NCBI GenBank assembly: GCA_036346225.1
Contig: JARFIW010000593.1
Location: 1,568,506 to 1,632,505, forward strand
Reading direction: 5' to 3'
DNA from: Platerodrilus igneus
Lineage: Eukaryota; Arthropoda; Insecta; Coleoptera; Lycidae
Length of the DNA: 64,000 nt
Shown here piece by piece: positions 1 through 13,100 of this stretch (position 1 is the first letter of the stretch; each line of letters starts with the position of its first letter). Position numbers and translations under genes: made by a program. Under the pieces are notes generated by a model. It was not told the DNA's origin and searched no databases. It saw only the letters and a list, made by a program, of their open reading frames with translations.

Positions 1-412
1 ACGCACGCACTCACGCACGCACGCACGGAGCACGCACGCGCGCACGCACTAACGCACGAACGCATGCACGCACGCATGCACGAACGCACGCACGCATCTT
101 AGCACGATCGCACGCACCTACGCACACGCATGTACGCGCGCACAAGCACACGCGCACCCTCACATACGCAAACGCGTGCACTTACATAGATGCACACACG
201 CACACATACACACGCACACGCGCTCACACCTACACACGCAAATACGCACGCACGCACACATTCACACATCCACGCGCACACCCACGCGTACGTGAGTACG
301 CACGCATGCACGCACGCACGCATGTACGTACGCATGCATGCCCGCATACAAACACACAAGCTCAGACACGACACACGACACACGAGAGTTCGTAGTGAGC
401 ACACGTGGTTCG
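1..412. repeat. CA/CG-rich simple repeat (ACGC/CACA type)
   Basis: Degenerate tandem runs of acgc, acgca and caca cover the first 400 bases, grading from ACGC-rich to CACA-rich. Long open frames cross it on both strands, rich in Cys/Val/Arg or His/Thr. They follow from the dinucleotide composition and are not genes. A similar CA/CG tract appears at 14118-14165, after the LINE nest. That suggests one original microsatellite that has been interrupted, which is inference. Confidence 0.9.
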
Positions 413-474
413 ATAGCACTGTAACGTCTTTGTGTTTATTTGTGGTTAAAACTTTAGTTTCTTTATTGTGTTTG

Positions 475-2750
475 GTGTCAATACGCGTAGTGAAACATAT
501 TCTGAATTATGCTTCAGAAAATAGGGTCCCATTGGCGGTACTAAATCTGGATCAAAAAACTGCTTTTGATATAGTTACCTTTTTAAAGTTTTACAAAGTT
601 TTGATTTTGATCCCAAATTTAGAAGCTACATCAAAACGTCATATTGCCAGGCTAGCTCGTATGTTAAGATTGAAAGTTTACTTACAAGCAGCGTAGAACA
701 TAAACGGGGAATTCGCCAAGGGTGTCCTCTGTCCGGTTCGCTACTTCTCCTTTCATTAGAACCTTTCCTACAATTATGCCGCAAATACTTATCAGGTTTT
801 CCTACCCCTACAACAACGCAGTAAGCTATAGTTGTTCGCGCATACGCCAATGACTGATCAATTCTTATTTCAAAGGAATCAGATTTCTAAATATTCAAAA
901 ACATTTTTAAACATTTCCAAGACCATGCTGGTGCAACTCTCAACAACAGCAAGTCTAAAGGTATATGGGTAGGTTCACAGAACTTAACTTTAAATGGTCA
1001 TCCATTCAGATAACGGTATTAGGTATTTCGTTATCTGGAAATATATTACAAGGCTGTCAAATAGCTATGGAAAAGATCTCATTAAAAATAGACACATTAC
1101 TAACGTTTTACAAACAAAAATATCCCGCCCTGCCTATTAAAGATCGCAAAATAATAGCTCACAAGTATGTCGCTCCAAGACTTTGGCATTGCTTGCAAAT
1201 TTTGCTTTTAAGCACTAGAAATATAAACAATATTCAAAAGCGATTTACAGAATTTTTGTGGTCCGGAAAGCACTTTCAAATCCCGACACGGCCGACTGTT
1301 TGAAAAATGGCAGGTGAGCACTTTTCACAAAAATTACGCCCTCGTTCGGATGAGAGGTTAAATGGAGGTCCCGTGTGTGAGTGTTGTTACGCACGTTAGA
1401 GATTCCTACCTTGTCTGGAACGGCAAAGGTTCGGCAAAATTCAAAATTTTCAGGCAACAAAAAAACTCGCCTCCTGGCCAATGTAGTACCTTCGGGTGGA
1501 GCATTGGGAATGTAAATGAACGGTCCGGAAAGCACTGGACAAAATTAAAAGATCTTCATTTACTAGTTGTTCATGACGGAATTGGATTGATACACTTAAT
1601 CTCTAAACGAAACTATTTTTGGATTTGTCTTGGTCATCGACTAATTAACAGCGATCACACTCAAAAATGGGCAGTATTAATGAAATTCCTCATCGCGGAA
1701 AGCAATAACCTGGAAACTCCCCGACCCTGACTCATGTGTTCCACAAAGCATACCCTAATTCATATTAAAAGAGCAAACGCTTCTCTCTCAGATTTGGCAG
1801 CGGTGTGGGATGAGATACAACCATATATTCCAAACTTCCCCAGATCCTTTAAACATGTTAAAGTTAAACCTACAACAAACAGTAAATGATTGCGTCTGGA
1901 ATGTAAGCCACCGTTATTTAGTAAAAGGTGAACTGAACACGGATTTAAAGGCGTAAGGAGCTTTATTCAAGGAACTAACTGGATGGACACGAATTAACTA
2001 CAGTAAGCAGTCACTACAGAAACAAACATTGTTCAGAATGACTTAATAGTGCAATATAACAGAATCCAATCCCCGTTTTAGTTGCATTACCATAACCTTC
2101 AGAAATCACATCCACCCGCTCAAGGTTTAGCCGTAACTGTAAAATAAAGAACGCCAGAATAGTCGAAATTCAAAAACATAACAGAAGTATATTACGAAAG
2201 ATTTTAAAACAAAAATATTACAACAATTTGCAACCACTCGACTCCTGCTGGTCCAACGAAAAGGTTAATTAGTCGGCATTTTTACTGCGCCTACACTTGA
2301 TCTAGAAGGGATGATATCATGGAGGTTTGCAAGGATTCGATTAGCAGATCCCATTCTTTTAGCAGCAGTAAGAGAGTTAGAGTCGTCGGAACGCCCTTGG
2401 TTTTTAACTGAAGGAAATGCCTGGCATATGATAATGAAATGCCCTCAAATAACTGAATTATGACACTGCGTGATTAAATTGATGTCAAGGTTACTTCCAA
2501 CCAAGAAAATATCAATAGAGACCTTTACTGTTGCATTCCAAGAATCTCAGACAACATTCAGCTGGCAAACTACTTAATAGTTTTAGCAAAAGCAACCATC
2601 TATTGGAATACAATTGATTCGATTAAGAACAATTTAAGATCTCCAACCTTCTACGTTATACACACAAAGCGTTTAAAATCCAGAATAATAAAGAAATTCG
2701 TAGGAAAACTGAGCTCTGATCAAATGCAAAATTTTGATAAAGTATAGTGC
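475..2750 (+). pseudogene. L1/Tx1-like reverse transcriptase pseudogene
   Basis: Read across frames, this carries RT signatures in order. A block like LNLDQKTAFD near 545-570 matches the LxxDxxKAFD motif. A degraded GxRQGCPLSG block lies near 705-735, and YAND (degraded YADD) near 843-855. A block like NNSKSKGIWVG near 942-970 is characteristic of L1/Tx1 RTs, and FLWSGK near 1253-1270 is the hallmark of the post-RT region. A weak C-terminal region follows at about 2330-2560. At least six frame changes or stops separate the blocks. RT copies element RNA into the target site; this copy cannot be functional. The family call rests on motif recognition, not a search. Confidence 0.7.
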
Positions 2751-2980
2751 ATTAAATGCATACTCTGTACTGTTAAAAATAATGACCTAGTGTTTGAAAA
2801 TGAACTTAATGACAATCCTACAAATGTGTTTAAGGCTACTCACCAATTTGTATTCACTTTGTTTTAGAACTTTACCATGTAACGTTATTTCTGTATCCTT
2901 TTACTATGTATTGTAACTTAATTATTATGTATTTGTTTTTTTTAGAACTATGTACAGAAAAAGAAACATTTTAATAAATA

Positions 2981-2981
2981 C

Positions 2982-3028
<47 letters not shown>
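2981..3028. repeat. (TAA)n microsatellite at LINE junction
   Basis: About 16 TAA units separate the end of the L1-like remnant from the start of the first R2-superfamily element. It may be the 3' tail of the first element, the target of the second, or both. Confidence 0.95.
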
Positions 3029-5882
3029 TTGATCTCTACAGTGATATATGCAGGTGCAATAACGGTCCTAGAAATAAACGAACAAAATTTGCCAGAAAGA
3101 AGTAAAAATGTTTCTTACAGAAAACAACCAAAACAAGATCCCGCTTGGAAGATACGAATTACAAAAGAAATTGATAACATACGAGGCAAAGCCGACCTAA
3201 TAAGTCAATATTTGCAAGGAATTGATATAGTTAAACTAAGAAATAAAATTAAAAAAATGTTGTACATTATTAAGACACCATTTAGTTCTCCAAACCTAAC
3301 GCAGAGGCTACTAGAATATAAGGACGAGCTACGTCAGAAAGCTAAAGTTAAAGGAAACAGACTACGACGCTATAATCAAACCACGAAAAGAAAATTACAA
3401 AATTTCTAATTTATAAATGACCAAAAGAAATTCTCTCGAACTCTATTTAATGAAAAAGTTGAACCACATATAAACATCGATACAAAACAACTTATTCGAC
3501 ACTGTAAAGCGAACTGGAGTGCATCTTCATCAACCGACCTAAATTTACCATGGATAAAAGATTTAAAAAGATAGAAATTTCGAAGAAATGAAAATGACAA
3601 AATTTACAGAAGTTCATATAGAAAATACCTTGAGAAAAACAAAAAATTAGAAAACACCAGGACCAAACCAAATTCAAAATTTTTGGTTAAAATATTTCAA
3701 ATCGACCCACAAAATCCTAGCAGAATCTTTAACAAAGTAATGGAAAATCCTCAAAATATGCCACAACCGTTAGTTACAGGACACACTTACTTTATTTTTT
3801 AAAAAGGTGATCCCACAGACCCAAATAACTACAGACCTATCACATGCCTCTCAACTATTTACAAGTTATTTACATCACTACTATCAAAAGCTATATACGA
3901 CCATTGTGAATCCAATAACATAATTGCAAAAGATCAAAAAGGGTGTACCAAACAATCACTGGGATGCAAACAGCAACTGATTGTGGACAGTATAATTATG
4001 AAACAAGCAGAAGTTAAAAACAGAAATATTTGTGCTTGCTTCATAGATTATTCGAAGGCATTTGAGACGGTTCCGCATAATTGGTAATCCGTGTTTTAAA
4101 ACTATATGAAGTAAACTAGTCAATAATTAACATACTCTAAAATGTTACGACAAAATGGAACGTAATACTAAAAGTAAAAGGGCCACACACAAATACAATT
4201 AATATAAAAAAGGAATTTTTCAAGGTGATTCTCTAAGCCCACTTTGGTTCTGCCTAGCACTAAGTCCACTCTCGACCTTACTAAAACAGACAAAACTAGG
4301 TTATAAAATAGACACGAAACGCAAAACTATAATAAATTATCTTTTTTTAATGGATGATCTAAAACTATACGCGTCTAATAAAAAACAACTGGCATCATTA
4401 ATAGAAATGGCCAAAAATTTTAGTGATTCGATTAATATGAAATTTGGTCTTGATAAATGTGCTACTTTACAACTTAGTAAAGGCAAAATTACATACACTG
4501 GAGAAGAAATAATAAATATCAAACAAATAACACCAGATGAACATTACACCTACACCTATTTGGGCTTTAAACAACATAGTGGTATCGATCATAAAATAAT
4601 TAAGCAAGAATTGATATTAAAACGCAAAGAACACATAAACAAATTACTTAAAACAAAACTAAATTCAAAAAATTTATTTACTGCTATTAATACCTATGCA
4701 ATATCGTCAATGGCACACTCATTCGGTGTAATCAAATGGAGTGTAACGAAGTTAGAAGAGTTAAACCGATTGACCCGAACAACACTTACAAAATTTCGTG
4801 TACTACATCCTAATTCCTCCACCAAACGTCTATATTTGCCTCGCAAGCAAAGAGGAAGAGGACTTTTAAGCATTAAATATATATGCAGTAAACAAATCCA
4901 ACATATGCGCGAATTTTTTCTAGAGACAGATATAACATTTTTAAAAAATCTTATTAGCTTAGACAATGGATATATACCATTAAATTTATCCCTGTTTCAA
5001 CAAACGAAGAAAACATTAATAAATGGAAACATAAATCGCTACACGGTAGATATGCAAATCTACTTTTCAATGAAAATATAAATAAAAATTTGGCAGTCAA
5101 TTTTTTAACAAAGGGTTATTTATATACCGAGACAGAGATTTTTCACAGCCATACAGGACAAAATTATAAGAACAAATAATTATGATCACTATATCTTAGG
5201 AAACAAAGATATTATAGATAAATGTCGACTATGCCAATGTAATGAAGAAACAATCGAACATCTGACATCCGGGTGCAAAAAATTATCTGACACTGCATAT
5301 TTAGGAAGACATAACGAGGTATGTAATAATATACATCAATTTATGGCCATCAATTATAAATTAACAGTAAATCGAACACCATACTACAAATACGTACCGA
5401 ACAAAATATTAGAAAACGAAAACTTTATTTTATATTGGGACAGGATAATCTACACCGACAAAACTGTAACACACAATAAACCAGATATTCTTATAATAAA
5501 TAAGCTTGAAAAATATGCAAATATTATAGAAGTGTCCATAACGCTTTCAAATAACTTGAACGATACAGAACAATATTAAATATCAAAATATCGTGAACTC
5601 GCTTTTGAAATTAAAAATAACTGAAAATTAAATTGTGTAAATATAATTCCCATAATCATATCAGTAGATGATTTAGTCAGTGTAAATTTTAATAAATATT
5701 TAGACCGTGCTTTAATACCTACAAAACTTGCACACTTGATGATGAAGACAGTGATACTCCATACCTGTAGGGTTGTTCTTACAAACCTGGCTGTAAGATA
5801 AATAGGATTGTTTCCTTATAGCTATAGTTACCAATACCAAAGTATTTTGTAATGTTTTATTTTGTATTGAGTTTATAAATAA
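3029..5882 (+). mobile_element. R2-superfamily (R4/Dong-like) LINE, copy 1, 5' truncated
   Basis: This is a LINE with a C-terminal restriction-like endonuclease instead of an N-terminal APE domain. It starts directly after one (TAA)n tract and ends directly before another (5883-5973). The N-terminal Myb-like domain seen in copy 2 is missing, so it is 5' truncated. Several stops and frameshifts make it non-functional. Clade placement (R4/Dong rather than R2 or NeSL) is inferred from domain order and the TAA context. Confidence 0.75.
3056..5577 (+). pseudogene. RT plus restriction-like endonuclease pseudogene (copy 1)
   Basis: A basic coiled leader (3056-3409) with the family-typical RLRRYNQTTKR stretch is followed by RT blocks. 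These are NNYRPITCLSTIYK near 3822-3863, FIDYSKAFETVPH near 4041-4079, GDSLSPLWFCLA near 4225-4260 (read out of frame), and the catalytic MDDLKLY at about 4350. The thumb region continues to about 5080. A CCHC knuckle (C-x2-C-x8-H-x4-C, near 5228-5277) follows. The endonuclease signature PDI lies near 5480, with an acidic residue 14-16 residues later in IIEV. In this class the endonuclease nicks the target and the RT primes from the nick. In-frame stops near 3409, 3574, 3800 and 5081, plus frame changes, show it is dead. Confidence 0.75.
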
Positions 5883-5915
5883 ATAATAATAATAATAATA
5901 ATAATCGTAATAATA

Positions 5916-5972
<57 letters not shown>

Positions 5973-5973
5973 C
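5883..5973. repeat. (TAA)n microsatellite after copy 1
   Basis: About 90 bases of TAA units with a few interruptions. On the minus strand it reads as a poly-isoleucine/tyrosine open frame, which is spurious. A (TCAA)n tract follows immediately and belongs to the next, minus-strand LINE. Confidence 0.95.
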
Positions 5974-6370
5974 AATCAATCAATCAATAATCTTTATTCA
6001 TTTTTATATAGTACATTCACCTTAAGCTAGCCGTAGCTGCTTGACAAGGTGTACACATAAAAAAAATAGTATCTATTTACAGCATTGTTGCTTTCCTATT
6101 CTTACCTTTGCAATATTTTGTTATTTTTGAAAATGTGGTAATTGTGTGTTTTGTAATTAAGGAAAGCATTACTTCTAAATTACCAATTAATAATACTAAC
6201 TATATTTAACTAACTTAACTAATTCAGTATTTTGACTCAACCCTCCTATGTAGATTACTAGATCTAAATATAAACCCAAGAAAAAAAAACATAATACATT
6301 CTTCTATAAATCGTAATTTAACGATTTAATTAATTCAATTTCAGAAAACCTAAACTAATCCAAAACAAAA

Positions 6371-7280
6371 CTGAACTAAACTCAACTAAATTAAACTAAA
6401 CTTAACTAAACTTCACTAAACTTAACTAAACTTAACTAAACTTAACTAAACTTAACTAAACTTAACTAAACTTAACTAAACTTAACTAAACTTAACTAAA
6501 CTTAACTAAACTTAACTAAACTTAACTAAACTTAACTAAACTTAACTAAACTTAACTAAACTTAACTAAACTTAACTAAACTTAACTAAACTTAACTAAA
6601 CTTAACTAAACTTAACTAAACTTAACTAAACTTAACTAAACTTAACTAAACTTAACTAAACTTAACTAAACTTAACTAAACTTAACTAAACTTAACTAAA
6701 CTTAACTAAACTTAACTAAACTTAACTAAACTTAACTAAACTTAACTAAACTTAACTAAACTTAACTAAACTTAACTAAACTTAACTAAACTTAACTAAA
6801 CTTAACTAAACTTAACTAAACTTAACTAAACTTAACTAAACTTAACTAAACTTAACTAAACTTAACTAAACTTAACTAAACTTAACTAAACTTAACTAAA
6901 CTTAACTAAACTTAACTAAACTTAACTAAACTTAACTAAACTTAACTAAACTTAACTAAACTTAACTAAACTTAACTAAACTTAACTAAACTTAACTAAA
7001 CTTAACTAAACTTAACTAAACTTAACTAAACTTAACTAAACTTAACTAAACTTAACTAAACTTAACTAAACTTAACTAAACTTAACTAAACTTAACTAAA
7101 CTTAACTAAACTTAACTAAACTTAACTAAACTTAACTAAACTTAACTAAACTTAACTAAACTTAACTAAACTTAACTAAACTTAACTAAACTTAACTAAA
7201 CTTAACTAAACTTAACTAAACTTAACTAAACTTAACTAAACTTAACTAAACTTAACTAAACTTAATTAAACTTAACTAAT
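6371..7280. repeat. 10-bp minisatellite, unit CTTAACTAAA, about 91 copies
   Basis: The array is in strict 10-base register. The 84 units from 6421 to 7260 look identical by eye; the edges (6371-6420, 7261-7280) carry single substitutions. Looser aactaa-like sequence extends about 60 bases on either side (around 6340-6370 and 7280-7370), suggesting growth from a degenerate seed. It is not the arthropod TTAGG telomere repeat. It contains no open frame of note. Confidence 0.97.
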
Positions 7281-7290
7281 CTCACTAAAC

Positions 7291-7784
7291 TAAAACTAAT
7301 TAATCTAAACTAGATCAGACTACCCTAAACAACGATAATCAAAACTAAACTGAACGAAACTAAATTAAACTAATTACATAAACCTATAGAAAGATGCCTC
7401 ACATATCAAGAAATACGTAAATAGAGAACATAGAACTATCTAAATTACTGTAGTAACTGTATTATATACATGTGAAAAAAATTTAATAATACTAATAATA
7501 ATAATAATAAAACGTTAATTGTGAATAGTAAATTGTAAATGAATTTGAATTAAGAACGTGGTATATAAGTAATATAAGTATCTACAAGTAATTGTTTAAA
7601 ATCAAAAAATATGAAAATAAATAAATAATTAATAAATATTTAACTTTAACCCTAACAAAATATCCTATCTAATAACTATTTGTCCTTAAAGCTATCCAGA
7701 ATCCATAACATAAATTCATAAGATGATTTTAATCTACTGTATAAATATATCAATTACCAATTCTCTGTATCCAATAAAAAATCC
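7291..7784. other. AT-rich 3' UTR of the minus-strand LINE
   Basis: This stretch lies between the minisatellite and the LINE ORF stop at 7785. It includes a short TAA run near 7490-7510 and no coding signal. I treat it as untranslated sequence of the Jockey/CR1-like LINE. Confidence 0.5.
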
Positions 7785-10127
7785 CTATCCTATTTCCAAA
7801 ACATAAGTTGATATTATAAACCGCTTCAAACTTTGTTTTAATTCTTTCATATTAGTAAAGCTTTTACAATCAGCTGTTAGTTCGTTAAATAATTTTGGTA
7901 TTATATAGTTGTAGCAGTTTTCACCATTTCTATTGAACACAGACGGAATACAAAATCTTACACCTCGCAATTCGTATTCATTTGCTTTTAATTGTAGATA
8001 TTTACTATCAAAGTAGTTTTCAAGCAACATTTTATAGAACAACAACCCTTTTGCTGTTAGTGCATTGCATTCATACAATAGTTCTGTAAACGATTTTTTT
8101 GATTCACTATTAAATATCAGTTTTAATAATTGCTTTTGAACTACGTTAACCTTGTTTAAATAAATATCAGATGCAAATCCCCATGCTTCTATACCATATC
8201 TAATCATTGATTCTGCAAGTGCATTATATATAGTTTTTTTAACTATTGGTGGTAATAGACGACGGATATAATACATTTGTACCAATACGATTTTTAGTTT
8301 TTGGGAAACTTTAGAAATGTGTTGATCCCAACGAAAATAACTATCTACCGTTATTCCTAAATATTTATATGTATAGCAAGACTCTACATCCCAACAACTA
8401 CTTGTACATAAGTCGCAATGCCTTTTCTGTAGTTGGAAGCATCTACATGAATGTATTGTTATTTTTGCATTTTTTTTCATTATGTATGGGGTTGTAATAT
8501 GCATAATTTTGGTTTTGTCCTTATTAATCAATAACTTATTATCATGCGACCACCTAGCTAAGTTATTGGTATCCAGCTGTAGATAATGTTCTGCCATTTT
8601 TAACTTTTTATGTACTGAAATTAGTACCACATCGTCTGCAAACATAAAAACTTTACATTTTTTAATTACAGCTGGTAGATCATTAATGTATAGTATAAAT
8701 AACAATGGGCCCAACACAGATCCCTGAGGTACTCCAATATTAAGCTGATATTCATTGCTCTCTGAGCTATTTATTTTACTAAAATTTTCTATACCTTAGG
8801 TAACTCTGCAGTAGCCTTAATGACGGTCCCTAAATCCGTATTTTTCCATTTTATTTAACTGAATATCGTGATCTATTGTTTCAAACGCCTTTGCATAGTC
8901 CACGAATAAGCATAAGATGTTCATATTATTATTTAATTTTCCATAAACCAGCTGAGAAAACTGTGCTAAACAGCTACTTGTGCCTAAACCTTTAATAAAA
9001 CCAAACTGTTCCTTAACAATAATCGCATGAGTTTGTAGAAAGTTTTCCATTATTTTAGCTAAATGTTTCTCAAATATTTTTTCAATAACAGGTAGTATAG
9101 AAATCGGTCTATAATTAGCAATTTCTGATAAGGAACCTTTTTTGTATATCGGTCTGACGATAGATATCTTTAGTTTATCTGGAATTTTTGTATTTTGAAT
9201 AATAAGATTAATAAGCTTTGTTATTAGTAAATACATTTCCTCTCCAAGCACAATAATGTCTTTGAGTCGTATTCTATCATACCCAGGCGATTTGGCGAGT
9301 TTCATTAGAGAGAGCTGCTGTTTTACAAAACCACTATCTACCTTTATTAAACGAAAACTACAATTTAAACAATTTATTAAAGAATAATTTTCCAAATGCT
9401 GTATATTACAGTCATGCTTAAGTTCGTTGACACTCTTATAAAAAAAGTCTGCGAATTTGTTGGATAGTTCCACATCGGATTCATTAGTCATTGCTTGCTT
9501 TATAACCACATCCAAAGAATTTTTGCTCTTTCTATGTAACAGTTCATTTAAAGTATTCCAAATTGTCTTATTGTCATTAAATGGTACCTTAAATTTATTT
9601 TTATAGTGTTCTTCTTTTGCTTGACGTATCCTTAGCGTTAACCAATTCCGAAAGCGTCTATACTCCTCCTTATGTGTGTCTAATTTTGAATGCTTCCATT
9701 TTTTATATAGCTTATCTCTTGTATCAATACATGCTAACAATGTTTCTGTCATCCATTCTTTCTTAAAATTATTTATTACTCTACTGTTCTTTACCGATTT
9801 GTTTTGTACTGACCTATAACTATTACTATACATTCTTCCAAATTTATTTGTAATTGCAGTATATAAATTCTCGGCTTCATTTATATTTTTTAAATCATTA
9901 AAATCAAAATTGGCAAGTCCACGTTTAATATATTTTTCATCAATTATAAACTTTATTTGTTCTGAATAAAGTATTCGTTCATTAAAATATATCCTGGCGG
10001 CTAACATATAATGATCAGAGATTTTTACTTTTATTACACTGGAAAAAATCTTGCAGTAGATGCCCCGAACAAATAAATGATCAATAATTGAGCAAATCAA
10101 AGAATTATTATAAATTGCTTCCCTGGT

Positions 10128-10131
<4 letters not shown>
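7785..10131 (-). pseudogene. APE endonuclease end plus reverse transcriptase of a Jockey/CR1-like LINE
   Basis: Two long open frames remain (10100 to 8817, 427 codons; 8717 to 7785, 310 codons), separated by one break near 8720-8816. The N-terminus begins at the end of an APE endonuclease (IIDHLFVR, then SDHYML). A long linker follows, then RT motifs: NYRPISILPVIEKIFEKHL near 9110-9060, LFVDYAKAFETIDH near 8910-8870, and GVPQGSVLGPLLF near 8740-8695. The catalytic FADDVVL is near 8643-8626. The post-RT region with TKIMHI and YKYLGI runs to the stop at 7785. The break falls between the DYAKAFE and GVPQGS blocks. With most of the APE domain lost, the copy is inactive, but its reading frames are better preserved than in the neighbouring LINEs, which suggests a younger insertion. 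Confidence 0.8.

Positions 10132-10158
<27 letters not shown>
10132..10158. repeat. (TAA)n tract between LINEs
   Basis: About nine TAA units lie between the 5' end of the minus-strand LINE and the 5' end of R2-superfamily copy 2. Together with 5883-5973 it is probably one TAA tract split by the minus-strand LINE. Confidence 0.9.
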
Positions 10159-13100
10159 GTAAGCCCTGCTTCATTAGCAAGTTCTATAAACTACTGTATA
10201 ATCAGACTAAAATTTTAAGGGTTTACAGTCCATTAAATTAAAAATACCGGATAAAGATCGTTTAACAATCTAAATATTGTGACCAACGGTGTAGATATAT
10301 TCATTTAGAACTTATTATATAACCAAAATGACGGAAAATAGTGATAGTGACATTTCTGACAGTTCTAGTTATCACAATAATACAAAGGAATATCCTCACC
10401 TTACGAAGCGATATTTAACAAGTAAATATCCCGCAGATACCCGCTTAGCCAGCTTCATAAAGAACAATAACTGGCATATATCTACACAATCTAAAAAGGA
10501 GGTAGGTTCTTGTTTTAAAAATAACTTAGATTCTAAAGTTATAGGCATAAACAAAGTTTCAAATACAAATTTAAGTTTGAAACTTTCAAATAGCAATAAA
10601 TTAGAACATCAACAAGCTAAGATTGTTGAAATACCTTCTAGTATACCTCAGGTAAAAACCAGAGGTTCTAGTAGAGCCACTACAAAAGCCCGTTATAAAT
10701 GGCAACATAAAGATAATTGTGATATTTTACGGGCATACGAAATTGCTACAAAATGCGGGTCCGATAAAATGGGTAATTGTGTAAAATTGTATTTACAGTT
10801 TAAGATGCTCAGACCAGATCTGGATCAATTTACAAAGCAAAATATAATTGATCGATATATCTACATGGTAAGTAAATCAATTATTACAATTGCTAAACAA
10901 AACATTATTAAAGATGAAATATTCCGTATTTCATCACTAAACTCAAGTTCATCTGACACATTTCAACATATAGAAGATGATTCAATACAAGTACAACCTA
11001 ATGAACAAGTAATTAATAGAAAACATCACAAATTGCTATCCATACATACACAAATGAAGAATTGAAAGCTAAACAAGACTTGCATGATAGTCTTAAGTCC
11101 AACATGTTGAAATACTTTGGTACACATCCTAATTCCCGTCCACCATTACCAAAAATACATTTTAATAAGTATACTTTTAAGCTCCTAGACATTTTAAACG
11201 AAGTTTTTACGGATGAAAGTATTACATCTTTTGAATCACTTCAACTACATGCATACTGCACTGCTGTAACTGTATTAAAAGAAATGGGATTTAAAGTTCC
11301 TCACAACACTAGTAAGAAAAGAACTGAAGAAGTACCTAAATGGAAATCAAGAATAGAAAACAAAATCTCATTCTTTCGAAGCGATCTATCAAAATTATCC
11401 GTTTGGAAACAACGACGCAATAATACTAAATGGAACCTTCAAAAACGCATACAAAAGATTTCGAAGATCAGCTCGACATATACATTAATACATTAAAACA
11501 AAAAATATCAGCTTTAGACAAAAGATTAAGGCGATACAATACATCAAACAAAAGGAAAAGCGACAACAAATTATTTTGTTTTAATCTGAAATTGTTTTAC
11601 AACAAACTTGAAGAAGAGAATTTTTAAAAAACGCCCCCAGATTTAACAACAGTTGAAAGATTTTGGCATCAACAATGGGCCAACCCTGTTAGTTATAATA
11701 CCGAAGCAAAATGGAAATAATTCAGTAAGCATAATATCAAAATGGATGATCCCATAACGACGATAGAAGAACTCAATTTCATTATAAAGAAGCTTCATAA
11801 CTGGAAAGCAGCAGGACCAGATGGAATTCAAAACTTCTGGTGGAAGTACCTAACATCCTTACATTTACTCTTAACAAAATTGATAAATAACGGTTTGTGT
11901 GACCCATCAATAATTTCAACATTTATGACACAAGCAAAACATACTTAAAACCAAAGAGTACTGATACGGGAAATGTTAAGAATTATAGACCTATTACATG
12001 TTTAAATACCATTTACAAAATTATATCATCTGCAAAAGCTTATAAAATCGAACCTTACGTATCAGAAAATGCTATTCTATCAGAAGAACAAAAAGGATGT
12101 AAGAAAAATTCTAAAGGATGCAAAGAGCAACTTATAATTGATGCAGTAATAACAGATCAAGTTAGACGACAACACAAAAACATATCAATAGCTTGGATAG
12201 ATTGTCAAAAGCGTATGACTCTATTCCACATGACTGGCTATTAAAAACTCTAAACATTTATAAAATACATCCAAAAATTATATCATTATTAAAAACAGTA
12301 ATGGAAGCTTGCGCACCCAAATTAGCTTAACGATAAATGACCAAAGAAATAAATCTAAACTAATACCCATAAAACGCGGAATATTCCAAGACGACACGCT
12401 AAGTCCATTATGGTTCTGCCTAGTTCTTAACCCATTATCAAATATCCAAAACAACAGCAAAATGGGATATAAACTAAGTAACAATAGAAAAACACTCTAC
12501 ACTATAAATCACCTATGGTACATGGACGACCTAAGGTTATATACCAACAAGAACTTACATCTCTACTAAATATTATCACTCAATTTAACACAGACATACA
12601 AATGAAATTCGGAATGGAAAAATGTTCTTACATCAACATTAAACGTGGAAAACTTGAAAGCTCACAAGAATTAGTTCTATCACTTCATAATTTAAAATTT
12701 CATGCACTAGAATTAGAAGAAAGCTATAAATATCTTGGCCTTCAACAATGTCCTGTAAAAACTAGGGGGACCAAACTTGCTTTTCAAAATAGTTTCAAAT
12801 ACCGTCTACATAAAATATTGAAGACAGAACTGCTATTCAAACATAAAATTAAAGCTATCAACACATGGTGCATTGCAGTATTAACATATACTTTTGGCAT
12901 TGTCAACTGGTCTCAAACAGATTTAGACCACATTTACAGATTAGTTCGAACAACATTAACAAAATTTAGAATGCATCATCCAAAGTCAGCAATAGAAAGG
13001 CTATATTTACCACGCAATGAAGGAGGTAGAGGACTGCTAGATATGAAAAACATGTGCAACAAACAAGTATCTACATTCAAAAATTTCTTCTACACAAAAT

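Larger units (their letters stand above)
430..3028 (+). mobile_element. L1/Tx1-like non-LTR retrotransposon remnant, 5' truncated
   Basis: This is a decayed LINE lying 5' to 3' on the plus strand, ending in an AT-rich stretch and a (TAA)n tract at 2981-3028. The 5' half (endonuclease) is absent and the recognisable part starts inside the reverse transcriptase. The RT and post-RT motifs are of the L1/Tx1 type, distinct from the neighbouring R2-superfamily elements. Many stops and frame breaks show it is dead. The exact 5' border is uncertain; I placed it where the simple repeat gives way to coding-like sequence. Confidence 0.7.
5973..10131 (-). mobile_element. Jockey/CR1-like APE-type LINE, 5' truncated
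   Basis: This minus-strand LINE has its 3' end at low coordinates. On the minus strand the end reads as an AATAAAG-like sequence near 5990-6000 and a (TTGA)n tail at 5973-5992, directly against the (TAA)n tract. The 5' end at about 10131 falls inside the APE endonuclease and is again bordered by (TAA)n (10132-10158). The element therefore appears inserted in a TAA tract between two R2-superfamily copies. The 1.8 kb between the ORF stop and the tail contains a 10-bp minisatellite. Confidence 0.75.

Noticed and set aside
99..696. Cys/Val-rich and His/Thr-rich open frames
   Set aside because: They arise from the CA/CG simple repeat on opposite strands; only the last 60 codons of the plus frame belong to something real, the RT remnant.
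5712..5975. Minus-strand open frame starting with a long Ile/Tyr run
   Set aside because: It is the translation of the (TAA)n tract and adjoining LINE tail.
6371..7280. Telomere repeat or CRISPR array
   Set aside because: The 10-base unit CTTAACTAAA is not TTAGG and has no spacers; repeats are contiguous.
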